From Mesostigma viride (taxonomy: Eukaryota; Streptophyta; Mesostigmatophyceae; Mesostigmatales; Mesostigmataceae): 64,000 nucleotides of DNA. The stretch spans positions 62,001 to 126,000 of the forward strand of contig RPFO01000240.1 of NCBI GenBank assembly GCA_009746045.1, written 5' to 3'. This document shows, piece after piece, positions 60,641-64,000 of this stretch; positions within the stretch are counted from its first letter, which is position 1; each line of letters starts with the position of its first letter. The notes beneath the pieces were generated by a model. That model was not told the DNA's origin. It did not search any database and saw nothing but the letters and a program-made list of their open reading frames with translations. The position numbers and the translations under genes were made by a program.

Positions 60641-61334
60641 ACTGGTGGAATACTGGAGCTGGCACAGGGCTGCAAGGATACTAGGCCTTGCAGGCTTAGA
60701 CTCGAACGTGTGTTGGATTATGCAATGGCTGGCATAATATCAATCCATGCAAGCTTGCCAAGCTGGATTGCATGGGCACGTAGGTTAGGGTAACCTAGCT
60801 ATCCTGCACTAGTGCTAACCAATGAGGTGCTGGCTCCGTCCAGCTAGATCTATTCCAGCTAGGACTGATACGATGCCCACAGGCAACGACTGCCTAGCAG
60901 CACTACGTGGACGGTCCTGGACCTCTCCTAGGACCTCCGTACAGGACTAGCACTGCAACCACCTTGTGGTCTGCATCACAGCTCATAAACCCTACCACGT
61001 GAATACCCACGTGCGTGTGCCCTACATATCTCAGTGCTAATATCTAGCACCCACGTGCCCAACATGGCACGTGCGGATCTAAATCCTAGTAGAGATATGT
61101 CCAGTGTACTACACCACCGTCCATGTCCGTATCCCACTTGGGAGACGGGGACAACGCCACTTGTACTGATAGTCTAGGCCTGAAGCCCTAGAATAACTCC
61201 CATTATTACTTTTCTTTGGGGAGTGAGGGGAAGACTCTTCCCACAACCCACTCATATGCCAACCATTACTGAGACGCAAGATTCCCCACAGGGACAACCA
61301 GGACACTGAAAGAGATGCATTAATAAAAGCGCCC
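60641..61334. other. non-coding flank
   Basis: No gene recognised. Several CACGTG motifs (near 60997, 61009, 61052 and 61067) in a short interval. Confidence 0.4.
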
Positions 61335-63568
61335 ATAGCTCCTCCGTGTTGGATGTAACATCCCCACTGGTTGGATGCCTGTTTTATGACACTTGAGCTC
61401 CCAAGAAAACCAGCATTTGATTGAAAACAATGAGTAGAGCCCCTGCCAAAGGCAGGTTTAAGTAGTCATCTCGTCTCCCTCGCATGCAGGAGCAAGAGCC
61501 CCCCAAGGGTGGGATGGGTGGGAAGAAACAATTACGGGTCACAACCCGCCGACCATGCTTATCAAGCCTACCGTCAAAATGGAAAACGGCAAAACCAGAA
61601 ATATCCTAACGCTGACAATTTAATAATTCAGCCAGCCAGCTCATCTGTCACACGTCTGAGCTGTCAGGCCATGTGTACTCTTCGAATGCAACCCTGAACA
61701 CACTACCCAACCAAGCAGCACACCAATCAATTGGTGAGTGCTGGTTACATCAGATTTTATTACAGCTTTTTGACGCAACTTCCGTCAGCATTCAACACAT
61801 GGCCGGCCGTTCAAACAAACGGCGCCTGACTTACAAAAGGCAAAGCTAGTTGCCAGTAGGATTCCCCGGTAAACAACAAGCCGTCCCCATTCGTCTAACA
61901 AGCCTTCCTGCATGTACAGCCACAAGGTTGTGGCGGCCCTTTCTTTCCCGCATGCTGTTTAATAAACTATTTTCAGAGAAATCCGATTATGACACTTGAG
62001 CTCCCAAGAAAACCAGCATTTGATTGAAAACAATGAGTAGAGCCCCTGCCAAAGGCAGGTTTAAGTAGTCATCTCGTCTCCCTCGCATGCAGGAGCAAGA
62101 GCCCCCCGATCCACCCCAGTCCCTGGCGCCATTACCCTCCTCCCCCGCACTGTCGCCGCTCAGGAAACAAAACTTGATAGGATCACTGTTGCCCCAATAA
62201 CAGTGAACAAAGAAAAGGAGAAGACCCCCCCCCTCTTCCGAGCAGCCTCGAGGGTAGCCGCTTCCATAAAAGACCACAAAGTGGGGCGTGTCGCAACATC
62301 TCCTTCATGGCGACTCAGCCCGCACAAGGCTATAATAACCCCCTAAGGGGCCCGACAATAAAAGGTTAGCGAATCCGCGGAGCCGCCTCAGCAAAATATT
62401 ATTCCGGATAAAAACCCAGAAAATTCGCATTCCGACGCCACCAGGGTTTGAACCGCTACCTGCCGGGTGCTGAGTAGGGAGAGACGACAAGGCCAGACAC
62501 TGCCACTGTCAGCCGAGACGCCTTTCCGATACTCGGTTCCTTTTGTGGGAATTTTGCAAATATATTTTCTTCCGGAACGCAAGAAATTAGCCGGCCGCGC
62601 GTCACCCTTATATCCCTCGCTGGCCCATAACAAAAAAGGGCCGCGCACCAAGCCGAAGGCAGCGCCATGCAGCGCCCTAGGCGGTGGGCCGCTGACTGAC
62701 TACCAGCGCAGTCTCATGGAATCCAAATTAATCTATTGACCTTCGCACAGTTTCCGCATCAGCTGCGGACTTCTTAGTCGACATGATTGGCTCCGCTGCT
62801 GGAATTACCAGCAGCCGGGGCGGGGCGCCCAGCCCACTTTCTATGACCACCGAGACGCTGCCCAGCAAGGTGCCAACCAGAACCACTTGGCACATTGGTA
62901 ACGCGAAATTTCCGTTCCGTTCAAACCGACCCTACCTGCCGTGAAGTCGCAAAGCCCGCGACTTCATAGCAGGCAAGGACGGGGTCTTTGCCTAATTTTC
63001 TTTAGCCCCGCCGCCATAGCAGCGAGGCCGCGCATACTGCTTCAGTGAGCACATTCAAAGAAACAATTACGGGTCACAACCCGCCGACCATGCTTATCAA
63101 GCCTACCGTCAAAATGGAAAACGGCAAAACCAGAAATATCCTAACGCTGACAATTTAATAATTCAGCCAGCCAGCTCATCTGTCACACGTCTGAGCTGTC
63201 AGGCCATGTGTACTCTTCGAATGCAACCCTGAACACACTACCCAACCAAGCAGCACACCAATCAATTGGTGAGTGCTGGTTACATCAGATTTTATTACAG
63301 CTTTTTGACGCAACTTCCGTCAGCATTCAACACATGGCCGGCCGTTCAAACAAACGGCGCCTGACTTACAAAAGGCAAAGCTAGTTGCCAGTAGGATTCC
63401 CCGGTAAACAACAAGCCGTCCCCATTCGTCTAACAAGCCTTCCTGCATGTACAGCCACAAGGTTGTGGCGGCCCTTTCTTTCCCGCATGCTGTTTAATAA
63501 ACTATTTTCAGAGAAATCCGATAGCTCCTCCGTGTTGGATGTAACATCCCCACTGGTTGGATGCCTGT
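61335..63568. repeat. ordered repeat blocks R3-R1-R2-R1-y-R2-R3
   Basis: Three exact or near-exact duplicated blocks: R3 48 bp (61335-61382, 63521-63568), R1 121 bp (61384-61504, 61987-62107) and R2 465 bp (61523-61987, 63058-63522). The order fits tandem units of R1-y-R2-R3 in which the first full unit lost y (62108-63057) and R3. No open frame of note. Within y, minus-strand GGTTCAAACCC near 62443 resembles a pol III B box. Confidence 0.75.
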
Positions 63569-63786
63569 GTTGGGAAAACCCATTGTCAGAAAAATATGAC
63601 CACACGTTTTATTGACAAAGAACAAGCCATCAATAAAGGAGGACCCTTCTGACCTCAATCTTTAATGACGCAAAGAGAGTCTTACGGGTGGGACACTTCA
63701 GACCCTGCCACCCCATGACCACCCTCCTATCTGGTGCTAATAGCCCTAGGCTGAGGCACTTCACCCTCTGCCGTTGTATGGGTTCA
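63569..63786 (-). other. 3' non-coding region behind a pol fragment
   Basis: Minus-strand sequence after the stop at 63787; contains AATAAA motifs (for example near 63610 and 63634 on the minus strand). No frame. Confidence 0.4.
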
Positions 63787-63963
63787 TCAGCGTGTATAGG
63801 ACTCTGTACTGAGGCCTGCAGCCTGTGGCACTTTTGTGAGTGCATCTGCTGCATTGTCAGGGTCTCGGATGTGAGTCTCGGACTCCAGATAGGTACACTC
63901 CTGCTTGAGGACAATCCAGTCCAAATCGGTGTGCACAGCCAAGGGGTTGTCCAGGAAAGAGAG
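63787..63963 (-). pseudogene. C-terminal fragment of a Copia-type pol (RNase H end)
   Basis: On the minus strand this reads NPLAVHTDLDWIVLKQE, then THIRDPDNAADALTK and ends SYTR before TGA. It aligns with the last part of RNase H in AGTT-M and AGTT-L (SRDLDYLLLKEL, EHIPGVDNPADALTK). Only about 59 codons remain because a Cop-D-family LTR starts at 63964. It shows that a third, divergent relative existed here. Confidence 0.7.
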
Positions 63964-64000
63964 TGTTGGAAAGGTAGAGGAAACTAATGGGTTTTACACA
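63964..64000 (-). repeat. edge of an inverted Cop-D-family LTR
   Basis: TGTTGGAAAGGTAGAGG... is the reverse complement of the Cop-D LTR end (TACTTTTCCAACA) with one missing A, and continues to the window end with TGTGTAAAACCC inverted. No primer site adjoins it, so it is the outer end of a 3' LTR or a solo LTR extending beyond the window. Confidence 0.85.

Overview
The window is eukaryotic, repeat-dense nuclear DNA. No bacterial-type operons, rRNA or convincing tRNA genes are present. Almost every long open frame belongs to a retrotransposon. The LTR elements carry AATAAA-type polyadenylation motifs and mostly prime on a tRNA whose 3' end pairs with TGGTATCGG (initiator-Met-like). The species cannot be named from this sequence; a large-genome alga, early plant or similar non-model eukaryote would fit. 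About 47 of the 64 kb lie inside three insertion complexes.

Layout. 1-2907: flank without a recognised gene, holding a decayed end of a TTAA-flanked DNA transposon. 2912-12603: a DNA transposon (TTAA-1) flanked by TTAA. Inside it sits a gag-only Copia-like element (Cop-B, 3484-11239), whose 5' LTR was hit by a gag-protease Copia-like element (Cop-A, 3613-8600). 12635-44896: a five-deep nest. A non-coding LTR element (LTR-C) has its 5' LTR split by a second TTAA transposon (TTAA-2, 13314-43081). That carries a large chromodomain Ty3/gypsy element (Gyp-G, 14910-42774), which is interrupted by AGTT-L (24529-40756, minus strand), which is interrupted by AGTT-M (31034-38861, plus strand). Most of these layers are confirmed by matching target-site duplications. 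44897-54997: flank with short retroposons, foldbacks, a G-rich minisatellite and one possible gene (50880-51587). 54998-59887: a second gag-protease element (Cop-D). 59888-64000: tandemly duplicated non-coding blocks, a fragment of a Copia-type pol, and the edge of an inverted Cop-D-family LTR.

Most notable content. AGTT-L and AGTT-M are related, nearly intact elements that do not fit the usual Copia plan. Their LTRs run AGTT...AACT rather than TG...CA. A ~240-codon unknown frame precedes gag. Gag and pol share one reading frame separated only by a UGA in a leaky context (UGA CUN). Pol is ordered integrase - aspartic protease-like domain - reverse transcriptase - RNase H, with DTN instead of DTG in the protease and HGDD instead of YVDD in the RT. 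Both keep the same 22-nt tRNA T-arm-like sequence downstream of pol. I regard this as the best candidate for an undescribed lineage.

Gyp-G adds a separate oddity: a small upstream frame resembling the hybrid-binding (viroplasmin-like) domain of RNase H1, and two unknown frames after pol. Cop-A and Cop-D share a plan of a long intact gag-protease frame, no polymerase, a >1 kb non-coding tail and several polypurine-tract copies before the 3' LTR. This suggests parasites that supply their own capsid and borrow a polymerase.
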